Assembly (NCBI GenBank): GCA_028583605.1
Contig: CM053332.1
Span: 20,602,797 to 20,666,796 of the forward strand
Direction of reading: 5' to 3'
Origin: Dastarcus helophoroides
Taxonomy: Eukaryota; Arthropoda; Insecta; Coleoptera; Bothrideridae
Length of the DNA stretch: 64,000 nt
A program made the translations under genes and the position numbers. Position 1 is the stretch's first letter, and each line of letters opens with the position of its first letter. Below are positions 54,101 to 59,079 of this stretch, one piece after another. The notes beneath the pieces are model-generated. The model worked only from the letters and a program-made list of their open reading frames with translations, searched no databases and was not told the DNA's origin.

Positions 54101-57100
54101 GCTCACGTCTTCAAAGCGTTTGGAGACCTTCAGAAGCGTTTCAAAGCATCCAGAAGTTCCCATAAAATTTCAAAAGTTTTATTCTAAAGCTGCAAAAGTT
54201 TATAAGCTTGCCTAATTCCTTAGAGACGTCCTTACGTAATTGTAGTATTTCCCAAGATCTAAAACAATTTTCCAAAAGCTTCCTAAACTCTTCAGAGGTC
54301 TGGAAAAGATTGATTATGTTTTGAAAGCTTTTTCAATTTTTCAAAAGTTGCCCCAAGTCTTCCGAAGTTACTTAAGGCTTTAGAAACTTCTAAAATACCA
54401 CAAATAAGTTTATTTAAATCTTCAGAAATTTTCTCAGGTTTTACAAAACTTGCCCGTTTTTAAAGCTTTAAAATTTGGGAAGCTCTCGTAAGTTTTGAGA
54501 GGATTCCCTAAGACTTCATAAATTTTTTTTGAAACGCCATTAGTCTTTATAAGTTTAATCAACTATTATATATTCAGCAACTTCATTATGTCTTTGTAAT
54601 ATTTCGCAAGGTCTCGGGAACAAAGTAAAATGTGCGTGAGTTTTTTTTTTAATTTGACTCTTTTGTCAAATTTTTTCGTACATTTAAAATTGTTATATTT
54701 CAACTCTAAAACTAGAGCTTGAACTTAATTTTCACCACAAATTTCATTCTTTCTTTGTTCTTGGAGTCTCAAAGTAGAATGTCAAGGAAAAATATATATT
54801 TTCTTAGTTAATTAATTTCTTAGGTATGGAAAAGTTTGCCCATTCCTATGAAGGTTATTCAGTCTTCAAAAGTTTTCTCAAGTCTTTAGGTTCTCATAAG
54901 ACTTCAGAGGTTTTCTTCTGAAGCACCACATGTCTTTATAAACTTGCTCAACTCTTCAGAAACTTCCTTAAGTCATCGTTGTATTTCCCATAGCCTCAGA
55001 AAATTTCTTAATTTTCCAACAGCTTAGTAAACTCTTCAGAAGATTCTCAAAGCCCGAAAAAGTTTGCTCATGACTTTAGAGTTTCTTGAAGCCTTCAAAA
55101 CTCTTCCTAAAATTTCAGAAACTTTCTCTTGAAATGCCACAAGTCTTTATAAGTTTGTTCAACTTTTAAAATACTTTCTTGAGTCTTTGACCTACTCTTC
55201 AGAAAGTTCTTTAAGCCTGAAAATAATTGAAGTCTTTAAAGCTTCTTCAAGTGTCTCTATGAGGGTTTTTCAGTTTTCAGAAGTTTCCTCAAGTGTTTAG
55301 AAGTTCCCATAAGACTTCAGAAGCTATCTTCTGAAGCACCACATGTCTTTATAAACTTCATGAAGCACCATCTATCTTTATAAACTTGCTCAACTCTTCA
55401 GAAACTTCCTTAAGTCATCGTTATAATTCCCATAGCTTCAGAAAATTTCTTTATTTTTCAAAAGCTTAGTAAACTCTTCTGAAGATTCTCAAAGTCCGAA
55501 GAAGTTTGCCCATGACTTTAAAGTTTCCTGAAGCCTACTCTTTAGAAAGTTCTTTAAGCCTGAAAATAATTGAAGTCTTTAAAGCTTCTTCAACTGTTCA
55601 GAAGCTTCTCCAACTGAAGCTTCTCCAACTGTTCAGAAGCCTCCCCAAGTCTTCAAAAGTTCCTCTAAGAATTTAAAACTTTATTCTGAAGTACTACAAG
55701 TTTTTATAATGTTTCTCAAATCTGGAAAAGTTTGCTCACGTCTTCAAAGCGTTTGGAGACCTTCGAAAGCGTTCCAAAGCATCCAAAAGTTCCCATAAGA
55801 TTTCAAAAGTTTTATTCTAAAGCTGCAAAAGTCTATAAGCTTGCCGAATTCTTCAGAGACGTTCTTACGTCCTTGTAGTATTCCCCAAGACCTAAAACAA
55901 TTTTCCAAAAGCTTCCTAAACTCTTCAGAGGTCAGGAAAAGTTTGATCATGTTTTGAAAGCTTCTTTAAGTGTTCAGAAGCTTCTCCAACTGTTCAGAAG
56001 CTTCTCTAACTGTTCAGAAGCTTCTCCAACTGTTCAGAAGCCTCTCCAAGTCTTCAAAAGTTCCTCTAAGAATTTAAAACTTTATTCTGAAGCACTACAA
56101 GTTTTTATAATGTTTCTCAAATCTGGAAAAGTTTGCTCACGTCTTCAAAACGTTTGTAGACCTTCAGAAGTGTTTCAAAGCATCCAAAAGTTCCCATAAG
56201 ATTTCAAAAGTCTTATTCTAAAGCTGCAAAAGTCTATAAGATTGCCTAATTTTTCAGAAACGTCCTTACGTCCTTGTAGTATTCCCCAAGACTTCCTAAA
56301 CTCTTCAGAGGTCAGGAAAAGTTTGATCATGTTTTGAAAGCTTCTTCAAGTGTTCAGAAGCTTCTCCAACTGTTCAGAAGCTTCTCCAACTGTTTAGAAG
56401 CTTCTCCAACTGTTCAGAAGTCTTCCCAAGCCTTTAAAAGTTCCTCTAAGAATTTAAAACTTTATTCTGAAGTACTACAAGTTTTTATAATGTTTCTCAA
56501 ATCTGGAAAAGTTTGCTCACGTCTTCAAAGCGTTTGGAGAACTTCAGAAGCGTTTCAAAGCATCCAGAAGTTCCCATAAAATTTCAAAAGTTTTATTCTA
56601 AAGCTGCAAAAGTTTATAAGCTTGCCTAATTCCCTAGAGACGTCCTTACGTCCTTATAGTATTCCCCAAGACCTAAAACAATTTTCCAAAAGCTTCCTAA
56701 ACTCTTCAGAGGTCAGGAGAAGTTTGATCATGTTTTGAAAGCTTCTTTAAGTGTTCAGAAGCTTCTCCAACTGTTCAGAAGCTTCTCCAACTGTTCAGAA
56801 GCTTCTCCAACTGTTCAGAAGCCTCTCCAAGTCTTCAAAAGTTCCTCTAAGAATTTAAAATTTTATTCTGAAGCACTACAAGTTTTTATAATGTTTCTCA
56901 AATCTGGAAAAGTTTGCTCACGTCTTCAAAACGTTTGTAGACCTTCAGAAGTGTTTCAAAGCATCCAAAAGTTCCCATAAGATTTCAAAAGTCTTATTCT
57001 AAAGCTGCAAAAGTCTATAAGATTGCCTAATTTTTCAGAAACGTCCTTACGTCCTTGTAGTATTCCCCAAGACCTAAAACAATTTTCCAAAAGCTTCCTA

Positions 57101-59079
57101 AACTCTTCAGAGGTCAGGAAAAGTTTGATCATGTTTTGAAAGCTTCTTTAAGTGTTCAGAAGCTTCTCCAACTGTTCAGAAGCTTCTCCAACTGTTCAGA
57201 AGCTTCTCCCAACTGTTCAGAAGCCTCTCCAAGTCTTCAAAAGTTCCTCTAAGAATTTAAAACTTTATTCTGAAGTACTACAAGTTTTTATAATGTTTAT
57301 CAAATCTGGAAAAGTTTGCTCACGTCTTCAAAACGTTTGTAGACCTTCAGAAATGTTTCAAAGCATCCAAAAGTTCCCATAAGATCTCAAGAGTCTTATT
57401 CTAAAGCTGCAAAAGTCTATAAGATTGCCTAATTTTTCAGAAACGTCCTTACGTCCTTGTAGTATTCCCCAAGACCTAAAACAATTTTCCAAAAGCTTCC
57501 CAAACTCTTCAGAGGTCAGGAAAAGTTTGATTATGTTTTGAAAGCTTCTTCAAGTGTTCAGAAGTTTCTCCAACTGTTCAGAAGCTTCTTCAACTGTTCA
57601 GAAGCTTCTCCAACTATTCAGAAGTCTCCCCAAGTCTTCAAAAGTTTCTCTAAGAATTTAAAACTTTATTCTGAAGCACTACAAGTTTTTATAATGTTTC
57701 TCAAATCTGGAAAAGTTTGCTCACGTCTTCAAGGCGTTTGTAAACCTTCAGAAGCGTTTCAAAGCATTTAAAAGTTCCCATAAGATTTTAAAAGTCTTAT
57801 TCTAAAGCTGCAAAAGTCTATAAGATTGCCTAATTCTTCAGAAACGTCCTTACGTCCTTGTAGTATTCCCCAAGACTTCCTAAACTCTTTAGAGGTCAGG
57901 AAAAGTTTGATCATGTTTTGAAAGCTTCTTTAAGTGTTTAGAAGCTTCTCCAACTGTTCAGAAGCTTCTCCAACTGTTCAGAAGCTTCTCCAACTGTTCA
58001 GAAGCCTCTCCAAGTCTCCAAAAGTTCCTCTAAGAATTTAAAACTTTATTCTGAAGCACTACAAGTTTTTATAATGTTTCTCAAATCTGGAAAAGTTTGC
58101 TCACGTCTTCAAAGCGTTTGTAGACCTTTAGAAGTGTTTCAAAGCATCCAAAAGTTCCCATAAGATTTCAAAAGTCTTATTCTAAAGCTGCAAAAGTCCA
58201 TAAGATTGCCGAATTCTTCAGAAACGTCCTTACGTCCTTATATTATTCCCCAAGACCTAAAACAATTTTCCAAAAGCTTCCTAAACTCTTCAGAGGTCTG
58301 GAAAAGTTTGATCATGTTTTGAAAGCTTCTTCAATTTTTTAAAAGTTGCCCCAAGTCTTTCAAAGTTTCTTAGGGCTTTGGAAACTTCTAAAATACCACA
58401 AATAAGTTTATTTAAATCTTCAGAAACTTCCTCAGGTTTTACAAAACTTGCCCGTTTTTAAAGCTTTAAAATTTCAGAAGCTCTCCTAATTTTTGAGAAG
58501 TTACCCTAAGACTTCATAAACTTTGTTTTTGAAACACCACTAGTTTTTATAAGTTTAATCAACTAATATATTCGGCAACTTCATTATGTCTTTGCAATAT
58601 TTTGCAAGGCCTCAGGAACACTCTTAATTCTCGAAAACTGTCTGGAAAAATTTCTCCACGTCTTCGAAGCTTCTTTCAATCTTTAGAACTTCCTTTGTAA
58701 TATTTCACAAGGTCTCAGGAACAAAGTAAAATGAGCGTCAGTTTCTTTTGAAAATTTGATTCTTTTTGTTAAATTTTTTTCGTACATTTACAATTGTTAT
58801 ATTTCAACTTTAAAATTAGATCTTGAATTTGAATTTCACCTCAAATTTCATTGTTTCTTTGTTCTTGGGGTCTCAAAGTAGAACGTCAAGGAAGAATACA
58901 CACTCTGTTAAAATTTGAAGTATATTACTCAAATTTGCAAGCATATTATGCTCAACTTTCGATCCTTAAGTTTGAATTTGAACTTCTACGTTTTACTCAT
59001 ATTTTAATATCTTCTATTTTATTCTTACCATCAAAGCACCATTCATCTTCCAGACAAAGGCGGTCGCTAAAGAGACACC
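11656..59079 (-). CDS. IA-2: IA-2 / PTPRN orthologue, 13 exons found (first exon missing)
   Basis: Gene span of the minus-strand IA-2 orthologue. Joined exons: 59029-59079, 50669-50729, 43632-43763, 40664-40932, 39039-39363 (or to 39369), 32105-32598, 30870-31155, 30724-30810, 29207-29286, 28389-28456, 27981-28332, 18404-18811 and 11656-12143. All introns are GT-AG and all junction phases match, giving about 1,030 residues without the signal peptide; human IA-2 has 979 in total. Known role of the family: a type I membrane protein of neuroendocrine dense-core vesicles, needed for vesicle stability and hormone cargo, with a luminal pro-region cut by convertases and a cytosolic phosphatase-fold domain that is inactive. 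The N-terminal Cys pattern, the mature ectodomain, one membrane segment and the SDGAGRTG loop all fit. Insects are known to have a single member, so PTPRN and PTPRN2 are not distinguished. Confidence 0.93.
12144..15851. repeat. last IA-2 intron, AT-rich degenerate repeats with inverted and direct copies
   Basis: Built mainly of diverged CAAAATTTTG/AAATTTCGA units. 13115-13550 reappears inverted at about 14315-14830 (for example GACATTTTAAATAAAAAATC against its complement near 14345). 14815-15070 is repeated in direct orientation at 15360-15620, sharing TCTGATCCCGATTCGTCCAT. The short open frames are by-products of low complexity; none is conserved between copies. Confidence 0.75.
15867..16001. 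mobile_element. hairpin insertion with perfect 15-bp TSD
   Basis: A near-perfect inverted repeat of about 50-bp arms spans 15897-16000, centred on GTGTTCGAACAC (15943-15954), with about three mismatches plus one indel. The insertion is flanked by identical 15-mers TATTGAAATAATTTG at 15852-15866 and 16002-16016. A TSD of this length points to target-primed retroposition of a transcript with a terminal hairpin. The 30 bases before the hairpin are unpaired. Confidence 0.85.
16017..17034. other. intronic AT-rich sequence, nothing recognised
   Basis: Low-complexity AT-rich intron with scattered AAATTTCGA motifs. No gene, tandem array or element boundary could be supported. Confidence 0.4.
17035..18360 (-). 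mobile_element. LINE 3' tail remnant, split by two insertions
   Basis: The outer parts (18242-18360 and about 17035-17130) belong to one repeat also found at 18905-19285 and 41021-41222. On the minus strand 18360-18242 reads, after allowing one frameshift in a T run, a segment ending in [11 protein letters not shown] and NYNLSL, the pattern found near the C-terminus of reverse transcriptases of jockey/CR1-like LINEs. A further repeat of about 200 bp (17150-17287, with the palindromic AGATATCT motifs) and then the hAT MITE (17296-18233) are nested in it. Domain identification is by motif only. Confidence 0.65.
17296..18233. mobile_element. non-autonomous hAT-type element (938 bp, 8-bp TSD)
   Basis: The termini are CAGTGGCGGCTGG (17296) and CCAGCCGCCACTG (ending 18233), flanked by the identical octamer ATTTTGAT at 17288-17295 and 18234-18241. 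CAG-type termini with 8-bp duplications define hAT transposons. The interior has a GC-richer zone (17520-17775) but no recognisable transposase; the 73-codon frame there is not similar to anything I know. The same terminus occurs at 3350. Confidence 0.88.
18404..18811 (-). CDS. IA-2: IA-2 exon: N-terminal half of pseudophosphatase domain
   Basis: Acceptor TTATTTAG at 18812-18819, donor G|GTAATAAGT (GT at 18402-18403). The frame reads [60 protein letters not shown] and [17 protein letters not shown], ending in CHRYWPEEG. These match the PTP-domain signatures (KNRY, DYINAS, YIATQGP, FW..IW, VMLT) and in particular vertebrate IA-2 (GHMILAYMEDHL, YWPDEG). Splits with the next exon in phase 1 (Gly). 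Confidence 0.97.
18905..19285 (-). mobile_element. second LINE-tail copy with nested insertion
   Basis: A diverged copy of the repeat at 17035-18360, sharing ATGCCTTCAAAGCACT, CGATATCTTTAGGAG and GTAGGTTGTAATTTTTG. It is interrupted between about 19010 and 19255 by the same inner repeat as in the other copy, here longer. It stands only about 100 bp upstream of the IA-2 phosphatase exon. Confidence 0.7.
19286..19640. other. dispersed repeat shared with 6.2 and 8.5 kb
   Basis: Holds ATCCTAACCTAAATATCA and AATAAAAATAATGTGGAAAAC motifs that recur, diverged, near 6290 and 8590. No gene seen. Confidence 0.5.
19641..24607 (+). mobile_element. 5-kb non-autonomous element carrying a GAAATTTCGAGAAAAAAGTC minisatellite
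   Basis: The left terminus TAGGGATATCGATTCC (19641) and right terminus ...ATCGACATTCCTA (ending 24607) are imperfect inverted ends followed inward by ATCGAT-rich sequence. The interior from about 20460 to 24460 is a degenerate minisatellite of about 20-bp units (AGTCGAAATTTCGAGAAAAA) on the plus strand. It is punctuated by a CTTTCTACGCCTTTGTAA module (about 23075, 24148, 24293, 24490). All long frames in it are repeat translations rich in F/K/S/R and are not genes. The end of a related copy is inverted at 37741-37260, and the homology continues into the array at 33.5-37.4 kb. No target duplication was found. Confidence 0.65.
20020..20348. mobile_element. hairpin-bearing insertion with 12-bp TSD
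   Basis: Flanked by ACTAATATTTAT at 20008-20019 and 20349-20360. Inside, 20021-20079 and 20153-20211 are 59-bp inverted arms with one mismatch. Diverged relatives lie at 32690-32830 and 38052-38172. The copy without this insertion (37500-37560, inverted) preserves the empty site, confirming the boundaries. Confidence 0.85.
24615..27752 (+). mobile_element. 3.1-kb DDE-type DNA transposon, TTA target duplication
   Basis: The termini GGGGCCGTTCATAAATTA (24615) and TAATTTATTAACGGCCCC (ending 27752) are inverted repeats, followed on both sides by G-runs (24652-24658; 27656-27664, 27702-27709). TTA flanks both sides (24612-24614 and 27753-27755). The interior encodes one transposase-like protein broken by frameshifts and a stop. 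A 3-bp TWA duplication is known from PIF/Harbinger, but the protein does not look like a Harbinger transposase, so I leave the superfamily open. Confidence 0.88.
24954..27380 (+). pseudogene. degraded DDE-type transposase with C-terminal C2H2 finger
   Basis: Likely start ATG at 24954 ([13 protein letters not shown]). Exon 1 runs to about 25179, but an extra T in the run at 25157-25163 shifts the frame before the donor CAG|GTTAGT. Exon 2 begins after TTACAG at 25327 (QNVSGGPL). Readable blocks: a basic coiled-coil-like part (25480-25700), [19 protein letters not shown], then a scrambled stretch 25925-26215 with several indels. Next come [54 protein letters not shown] and, after an in-frame TAG (26661), DNELELKNF onward. 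Near the end CPTCGLYF...HRQSVH is a C2H2 zinc finger (C-x2-C-x12-H-x4-H). The DGGPDENPR and [10 protein letters not shown] blocks are candidates for the catalytic Asp and Glu, but this is inference. I recall similar uncharacterised proteins in insects and cnidarians and cannot name the family. Confidence 0.8.
27756..27980. other. intron sequence before the IA-2 membrane exon's donor
   Basis: Short AT-rich intron remnant between the DDE element and the donor of the next IA-2 exon. Nothing recognised. Confidence 0.4.
27981..28332 (-). CDS. IA-2: IA-2 exon: transmembrane and juxtamembrane region
   Basis: Acceptor TTGGACAG (28333-28340), donor CAACAG|GTATCT (GT at 27979-27980). It starts [17 protein letters not shown], then one membrane helix [20 protein letters not shown] followed by the stop-transfer [10 protein letters not shown]. 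The cytosolic part has [13 protein letters not shown], a Ser-rich run ([17 protein letters not shown]) and NMDISTG, matching vertebrate EYQDLCRQHMA, SPSSHSSTPSWCEEPA and NMDISTG closely. In the vertebrate protein this Ser-rich/PSWCEEPA region is a protein-interaction and cleavage zone. Ends in phase 1, shared Gly with the phosphatase exon. Confidence 0.96.
28389..28456 (-). CDS. IA-2: IA-2 exon: membrane-proximal ectodomain (68 bp)
   Basis: Acceptor CTGCAG, donor GATGAC|GTAAGCC (GT at 28387-28388). Reads [22 protein letters not shown] with split Asp at its start. The block TGYQII.TGV corresponds to the vertebrate TGLQILQTGVG just before the membrane. The intron to the next exon is only 56 bp (28333-28388). 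Confidence 0.93.
28485..28931. mobile_element. MITE with perfect 57-bp terminal inverted repeats
   Basis: 28485-28541 and 28875-28931 are exact reverse complements over 57 bp (ends AGTCCAAAGAAGGTTTCACC). Total length is 447 bp with no coding frame. It lies inside an IA-2 intron only 28 bp from the acceptor of the 68-bp exon. No clear target duplication was seen and the superfamily is unknown. Perfect arms indicate a young insertion or a strong hairpin constraint. Confidence 0.9.
29207..29286 (-). CDS. IA-2: IA-2 exon: mature ectodomain core (80 bp)
   Basis: Acceptor TTTTTCCAG, donor AATAG|GTAAAG (GT at 29205-29206). Reads [17 protein letters not shown] then NASEIARRI. This matches the vertebrate stretch in which a hydrophobic strand (VVGPALTFRI) precedes the helix of the ferredoxin/SEA-like mature ectodomain. 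NAS is a potential N-glycosylation site. Phase 2 in, phase 1 out; both partners agree. Confidence 0.92.
29287..30189. other. intron with a retroposon-family copy
   Basis: 29890-30040 is a copy of the dispersed family marked by ACTGGTCCTTGGTTATCTTC, AACCAAGAAAGATTAAAAAC and CGCGTTTCGATAGCCAAGCT (minus orientation), followed by a plus-orientation piece. The rest is unremarkable AT-rich intron. Confidence 0.6.
30190..30546 (+). mobile_element. solo LTR (357 bp) of a retrotransposon, probably Gypsy-like
   Basis: Begins TGTAACG and ends CGTTACA, flanked by ATAT on both sides (30186-30189 and 30547-30550). Inside are a TATA box (CTATATAAAG, 30359-30368), and AATAAA at 30483-30488, in the order expected for U3-R-U5. 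It is GC-richer than its surroundings. No internal region or second LTR is present, so it is a recombination-derived solo LTR. Family assignment from layout only. Confidence 0.88.
30724..30810 (-). CDS. IA-2: IA-2 exon: mature ectodomain (87 bp)
   Basis: Acceptor ATGATTTTAG, donor GGGAG|GTAAAT (GT at 30722-30723). Reads [20 protein letters not shown] then LGPSFDKG. It is the counterpart of the vertebrate helix following EYGYIV (AAGVKLLEILAEHVHM). It is separated from the previous exon by a 59-bp intron with a TAA in the read-through frame, so it must be spliced. Junction codons (AG|T Ser, AG|C Ser) fit both neighbours. Confidence 0.9.
30870..31155 (-). CDS. IA-2: IA-2 exon: pro-region end and start of mature ectodomain
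   Basis: Acceptor AATTTAAG at 31156-31163, donor GACAG|GTTAAT (GT at 30868-30869). Contains [20 protein letters not shown], a Pro/His-rich linker with the dibasic MMKKEP, and [11 protein letters not shown], matching vertebrate EYGYIVTD that opens the mature ectodomain. KK before this block is at the place where vertebrate IA-2 is cut by prohormone convertases; cleavage here is inferred. Confidence 0.93.
31205..32020. mobile_element. clustered foldback copies of the dispersed retroposon family
   Basis: 31205-31425 carries the family in minus orientation and 31430-31530 in plus. 31780-31990 is another plus-oriented stretch (TTTGTATTTCAATTTTTGAA, then AACAAACAATAAAAATTT, then a degenerate CCATGAAGAA end). 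The shared landmarks join the two motifs seen separately elsewhere into one element of at least 250 bp. Fills most of this 949-bp intron. Confidence 0.65.
32105..32598 (-). CDS. IA-2: IA-2 exon: acidic luminal pro-region
   Basis: Acceptor TTTTTGCGCAG, donor AAAAG|GTAACT (GT at 32103-32104). Opens [20 protein letters not shown], followed by about 140 residues very rich in Asp/Glu ([27 protein letters not shown]), with [14 protein letters not shown] near the end. The KRR is a candidate convertase site. Sequence conservation to vertebrates is low here, as expected for the pro-region; the exon is accepted because phase, splice sites and the open frame all agree. Confidence 0.9.
32690..33314. repeat. 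intron: relative of the 20-kb hairpin insertion plus a palindrome-ended element
   Basis: 32690-32840 is similar to 20215-20345 (CCTAGAGAGCAA, TCTAGAGGG, GTAGTCCAGGTTGCATTCTA). 32849-32880 and 33128-33155 form imperfect inverted ends (TATATGTAACACTTCTGTATGG), also seen around 40166-40500. 33175-33198 is a perfect 24-bp palindrome, CAGTGAACTCTA/TAGAGTTCACTG. Confidence 0.6.
33323..38051 (-). mobile_element. 4.7-kb hAT-like non-autonomous element with inverted minisatellite
   Basis: Ends TAGGGATGCAACATCG (33323) and CGTTTGCATCCCTA (ending 38051) are inverted repeats followed by ATCGATG-rich DNA. The flanks GACGTTTG (33315-33322) and AACGTTTG (38052-38059) differ at one of eight positions, consistent with an aged 8-bp hAT duplication. 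The body (33530-37380) is the minisatellite of 20-24 kb mostly in opposite orientation (CTCGAAATTTCGACTTTTTT). 37260-37745 is the inverted counterpart of 19641-20640, suggesting a nested copy. No transposase. Confidence 0.7.
38218..39002. repeat. four tandem 201-208-bp foldback units
   Basis: Units start near ATTGG at 38218, 38419, 38627 and 38835. Each contains inverted arms, CTTCTTCCACAAATCTAGAT against ATCTGGATATGTGGAAGAAG, so each unit can fold. The array ends 36 bp from the donor of the IA-2 exon at 39039. Single diverged members occur at about 9040 and 41895-42000. Confidence 0.88.
39039..39363 (-). CDS. IA-2: IA-2 exon: luminal pro-region
   Basis: Donor AAAAG|GTAATC (GT at 39037-39038). 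Two in-frame acceptors, TTTTAG (exon to 39363) and TTTCAG (exon to 39369), both join correctly to the phase-1 end of the upstream exon, giving N or ILD before [15 protein letters not shown]. Further on: RRRSPQF (basic cleavage-like), acidic stretch, then [20 protein letters not shown], matching the vertebrate LQRLAAVLAGYGVELRQLTPEQL block in position and type. Confidence 0.9.
39370..40663. mobile_element. intron with small inverted-repeat elements
   Basis: 39640-39745 is a copy of the dispersed retroposon family. 39933-40168 has CAGTAGACTCTCGCTAAAGT at one end and ACTTTAACGAAAGTCGACC at the other, a pogo/Tc1-like MITE outline. 40166-40500 is bounded by ATATATGTAATACTTCTATA and its imperfect inverse, with a second inverted pair near 40220/40430. 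No coding frame is supported. Confidence 0.5.
40664..40932 (-). CDS. IA-2: IA-2 exon: luminal pro-region
   Basis: Acceptor ACAACCGCAG (weak pyrimidine tract), donor GATA|GTAAGT (GT at 40662-40663). Joins GA|T to give Asp, then [20 protein letters not shown] and [20 protein letters not shown]; later [20 protein letters not shown]. The competing frame of the same DNA lacks a phase match to either neighbour. Similarity to vertebrates is low; acceptance rests on phase, donor consensus and acidic composition shared with neighbouring exons. Confidence 0.87.
40933..43631. other. intron with LINE tail, retroposon copies and a 78-bp duplication
   Basis: 41021-41222: LINE reverse-transcriptase tail on the minus strand ([26 protein letters not shown]) with an in-frame stop. 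41405-41535 and 42965-43070: dispersed retroposon pieces. 41895-42000: single foldback-family relative. 42258-42413: two copies of a 78-bp unit (GGGTAACGTTTTCAGC). The rest is AT-rich. No host gene. Confidence 0.6.
43632..43763 (-). CDS. IA-2: IA-2 exon: N-terminal luminal helical region (132 bp)
   Basis: Acceptor TTATTTTTAG, donor AACGA|GTAAGT (GT at 43630-43631). Reads [20 protein letters not shown] then [20 protein letters not shown]. It aligns by pattern with the vertebrate RESP18-homology region after the Cys motif (LQRLQGVLRQLMSQGLSWHDDLTQYVI). Both junction codons (CG|A Arg; GA|T Asp) fit. Confidence 0.92.
43764..44329. other. intron, unremarkable sequence before the minisatellite
   Basis: Non-repetitive AT-rich intron; no element recognised. 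Confidence 0.4.
44330..50130. repeat. CTTCAGAAG-type degenerate minisatellite, block 1
   Basis: About 5.8 kb of diverged units built on AAGTCTTCAGAAGCTTCC with phases such as AAACTTTCTCAA and CACAAGTCTTTATAAGTTTG recurring every few hundred bp. Plus strand is pyrimidine-rich (CTTC/TTCC), so the IA-2 pre-mRNA carries GAAG/GGAAG tracts. The many 60-110-codon frames here are repeat translations and were not accepted. A retroposon copy lies at 49575-49680. Confidence 0.9.
48505..48693 (+). mobile_element. SINE-like copy with internal foldback, 11-bp TSD
   Basis: Starts TTATTCTTCATGGTAGACCC and ends TGTTAAATAAATTGAAAAAA, flanked by CTTTATTAGCT at 48494-48504 and 48694-48704. The TTTAACATTTCTTCGGCCCA part is present twice in inverted orientation (48560-48605 and 48638-48683). 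Inserted into the minisatellite, so younger than it. Confidence 0.85.
50669..50729 (-). CDS. IA-2: IA-2 exon: end of Cys-rich N-terminal motif (61 bp)
   Basis: Acceptor TTATCTCGCAG, donor TATCG|GTAAGT (GT at 50667-50668). Reads [23 protein letters not shown] matches the vertebrate LFGQC, the fourth Cys of the motif. This small exon sits in an 0.8-kb unique island between two multi-kilobase minisatellite blocks. Confidence 0.92.
50730..51280. other. unique intron island and first copy of a ~250-bp module
   Basis: 50730-50930 shows nothing. 50930-51280 carries twice the GTGAGTTTCTTTTAAAAATT...AAACTAGAGTTT...TTTCTTTGTTCTTG module that recurs at 52550-52840, 54620-54810 and 58720-58930. Confidence 0.6.
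51281..55950. repeat. CTTCAGAAG-type minisatellite, block 2 (diverged higher-order part)
   Basis: Same unit family as 44.3-50.1 kb, organised in segments of roughly 2 kb, each opened by the TTTCTTTGTTCTTG module (52550, 54620). Recurring landmarks are CATAAGACTTCAGAGGCTTT, CACATGTCTTTATAAACTTG and AAGTCATCGTTATATTTCCC. Confidence 0.85.
55951..58315. repeat. six-copy higher-order repeat, 380-402 bp
   Basis: Copies begin at GTTTTGAAAGCTTCTT at 55951, 56331, 56732, 57133, 57535 and 57915, with the next start at 58316; lengths are 380, 401, 401, 402, 380 and 401. The 380-bp versions lack about 20 bp (CTAAAACAATTTTCCAAAAG) before CTTCCTAAACTC. Each holds three or four 20-bp subunits GTTCAGAAGCTTCTCCAACT. 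Copies are far more alike than the surrounding minisatellite, indicating recent unequal exchange or amplification. Confidence 0.95.
58316..59028. repeat. end of minisatellite and last 250-bp module
   Basis: Diverged partial copy of the higher-order unit to about 58700, then the module with GTACATTTACAATTGTTATA (58720-58930), ending about 100 bp from the donor of the Cys-motif exon. Confidence 0.75.
59029..59079 (-). CDS. IA-2: IA-2 exon: Cys-rich N-terminal motif (51 bp)
   Basis: Acceptor TTTTGTTTTAG, donor GATG|GTAAGA (GT at 59027-59028). Reads [16 protein letters not shown]. With the next exon the cysteines are spaced C-x6-C-x5-C-x8-C, identical in spacing to human IA-2 (CLFDRRLC...C...LFGQC). 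It needs a phase-1 upstream exon encoding the signal peptide, which I could not identify. Confidence 0.93.

Noticed and set aside
55954..57771. Series of near-identical 76-81-codon frames
   Set aside because: They repeat with the 380-402-bp unit, start at non-ATG codons and reflect one frame of the tandem repeat; no protein family is suggested.
59029..59079. Independent small secreted Cys-rich peptide
   Set aside because: Cys spacing and splice phases join it to IA-2 exactly, so it is an internal exon.
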